Positions 62,825 through 64,000 of a stretch of 64,000 nucleotides of DNA are shown one piece after another. The stretch comes from Nocardia flavorosea (GTDB taxonomy: Bacteria > Actinomycetota > Actinomycetes > Mycobacteriales > Mycobacteriaceae): NCBI RefSeq assembly GCF_015477805.1, contig NZ_JADLQL010000001.1, positions 1,798,001 to 1,862,000 of the forward strand. The letters are read 5' to 3'. The notes beneath the pieces were generated by a model that worked only from the letters and a program-made list of their open reading frames with translations, was not told the origin of the DNA and made no database searches. The translations under genes were made by a program, and so were the position numbers. Each line of letters opens with the position of its first letter. The first letter of the stretch is position 1.

Positions 62825-64000
62825 ATGCCAGCGCTTCGCTCCCGCACCACCACTGTCGGCCGTAATGCCGCCGGCGCCCGCTCCCTGTGGCGGGCCACCG
62901 GTATGACCGATTCCGATTTCGGTAAGCCGATCGTCGCGATCGCCAACTCCTACACCCAGTTCGTGCCCGGGCACGTGCACCTCAAGGATGTCGGCGAGAT
63001 CGTGGCGGACGCGGTCCGGGAAGCGGGCGGGGTACCGCGCGAATTCCACACCATCGCCGTCGACGACGGAATCGCGATGGGCCACGGTGGCATGCTTTAT
63101 TCGCTGCCCAGCCGTGAAATCATCGCCGACTCGGTGGAATACATGGTGAACGCGCACACCGCCGACGCGCTGGTGTGCATCTCCAACTGCGACAAGATCA
63201 CCCCGGGCATGCTGAATGCCGCCATGCGGTTGAACATCCCCACCGTGTTCGTCTCCGGCGGGCCGATGGAAGCCGGTAAGGCCGTGGTCGTCGGCGGGGT
63301 CGCACAGGCGCCCACCGACCTGATCACCGCCATCTCCGCCAGCGCGAACAGCGAAGTAACCGACGACGGGCTCACCGAGGTCGAGCGCAGCGCCTGCCCG
63401 ACCTGCGGTTCCTGCTCCGGCATGTTCACCGCCAACTCGATGAACTGCCTCACCGAAGCGCTGGGCCTGGCGCTGCCCGGCAACGGTTCCACCCTCGCCA
63501 CGCACGCCGCGCGGCGTGCTCTGTTCGAGCGGGCCGGCCGGGTCGTCATCGATATCGCCAACCGCTGGTACCGCGAAGACGATGCGTCGGTGCTGCCGCG
63601 CAGCGTGGCGAACGAGAAAGCCTTCCGCAACGCGATGGCGCTGGATGTGGCGATGGGCGGATCCACCAACACCGTCCTGCACATCCTGGCCGCGGCGCAG
63701 GAAGGCGAGATCGACTTCGACCTGCAGAGCATCGAAGAGATCAGCCGGCGGGTGCCGACCCTGTCGAAGGTCGCGCCGAACTCCGACTACCACATGGAGG
63801 ATGTGCACCGCGCCGGTGGAATCCCGGCGATCCTCGGCGAACTGCATCGCGGCGGACTGCTGGAAACCGAGGTGAGCACCGTGCACACCCCGACCATCGA
63901 CGAATGGCTCGAGACCTGGGATATCCGCTCGGGTAAAACCTCCGAGGAAGCCCTGGAGTTGTTCCACGCGGCCCCCGGCGGCGTGCGCACCACCGAACCG
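62825..64000 (+). CDS. ilvD: dihydroxy-acid dehydratase, 5' part (3' end outside window)
   Basis: 392 codons open to the last base. Fe-S ligands: [11 protein letters not shown] (Cys) and [19 protein letters not shown] (Cys); substrate loop [14 protein letters not shown]. The first motif set ([17 protein letters not shown]) is typical of IlvD. Dehydrates the IlvC product to 2-keto acids in Val/Leu/Ile synthesis. ATG at 62825; the remaining third lies past the window. Confidence 0.97.
   Translation, partial: MPALRSRTTTVGRNAAGARSLWRATGMTDSDFGKPIVAIANSYTQFVPGHVHLKDVGEIVADAVREAGGVPREFHTIAVDDGIAMGHGGMLYSLPSREIIADSVEYMVNAHTADALVCISNCDKITPGMLNAAMRLNIPTVFVSGGPMEAGKAVVVGGVAQAPTDLITAISASANSEVTDDGLTEVERSACPTCGSCSGMFTANSMNCLTEALGLALPGNGSTLATHAARRALFERAGRVVIDIANRWYREDDASVLPRSVANEKAFRNAMALDVAMGGSTNTVLHILAAAQEGEIDFDLQSIEEISRRVPTLSKVAPNSDYHMEDVHRAGGIPAILGELHRGGLLETEVSTVHTPTIDEWLETWDIRSGKTSEEALELFHAAPGGVRTTEP

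Overview
The window looks like a chromosomal segment of a Nocardia-type actinomycete. The basis is GC-rich sequence with C/G third positions, GTG/TTG starts and 4-bp ATGA/GTGA gene overlaps. It also has WXG100 (type VII secretion) proteins, a DUF5753/DUF397 regulatory set, and an ilvB-ilvN-ilvC cluster beside a PH-domain antigen gene as in mycobacteria. Genus is an inference; there is no rRNA or tRNA in the window.

Layout. (1) 1-4676: urea degradation by the urea amidolyase route, with urea carboxylase (cut by the window start) coupled to allophanate hydrolase. (2) 4994-7012: membrane Ser/Thr kinase with an extracytoplasmic beta-propeller. (3) 7049-14759: small regulatory modules, namely TetR/hydrolase, divergent VOC/MarR, MFS/TetR, and a CPBP protease with a NarL-type two-component system. 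Several have clear palindromic operators. (4) 14839-21660: higBA-like toxin-antitoxin pair, a broken immunity-like gene, an ECF41 sigma factor with its oxidoreductase, a small secreted protein, an SGNH hydrolase and about 1.3 kb of decayed DNA.

(5) 21666-39299 is the most notable region: a compact, lower-GC, nine-gene putative anti-phage island. Four overlapping genes encode a sacsin/HSP90-type ATPase fused to an SF2 helicase, a NERD nuclease-SF1 helicase, a DrmA-like helicase and a DrmB-like DUF1998 protein. A second three-gene operon encodes an HTH-GHKL ATPase and two uncharacterised proteins. Two convergent cytosine-5 methyltransferase genes follow, one of which has lost the catalytic cysteine. 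DrmA, DrmB and a C5 methyltransferase recall class 2 DISARM, but I see no phospholipase-D DrmC; the ATPase-helicase and NERD-helicase genes occupy the front of the locus instead. A decayed IS3-type transposase fragment lies at the methyltransferase end.

(6) 39702-42277: a type VII polymorphic-toxin cassette (two WXG100 proteins, ADP-ribosyltransferase toxin, candidate immunity protein). (7) 42440-57001: XRE-DUF5753/DUF397 genes, SMP-30 lactonase, a QsdR-like TetR regulator beside an alpha/beta-hydrolase lacking its catalytic Ser and His, a truncated DUF1214 gene, an RDD membrane protein, a hydrolase/TetR pair under twin palindromes, an MFS pump, an EACC1-caspase-TPR cell-death-type pair and a NatAB-like ABC exporter. 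(8) 57132-64000: vapBC-like pair, then branched-chain amino acid biosynthesis. ilvB-ilvN-ilvC run leftward behind an Ile/Leu/Val leader peptide and attenuator; the PH-domain protein and ilvD (cut by the window end) run rightward.

All functional statements come from reading motifs; no database search was possible.
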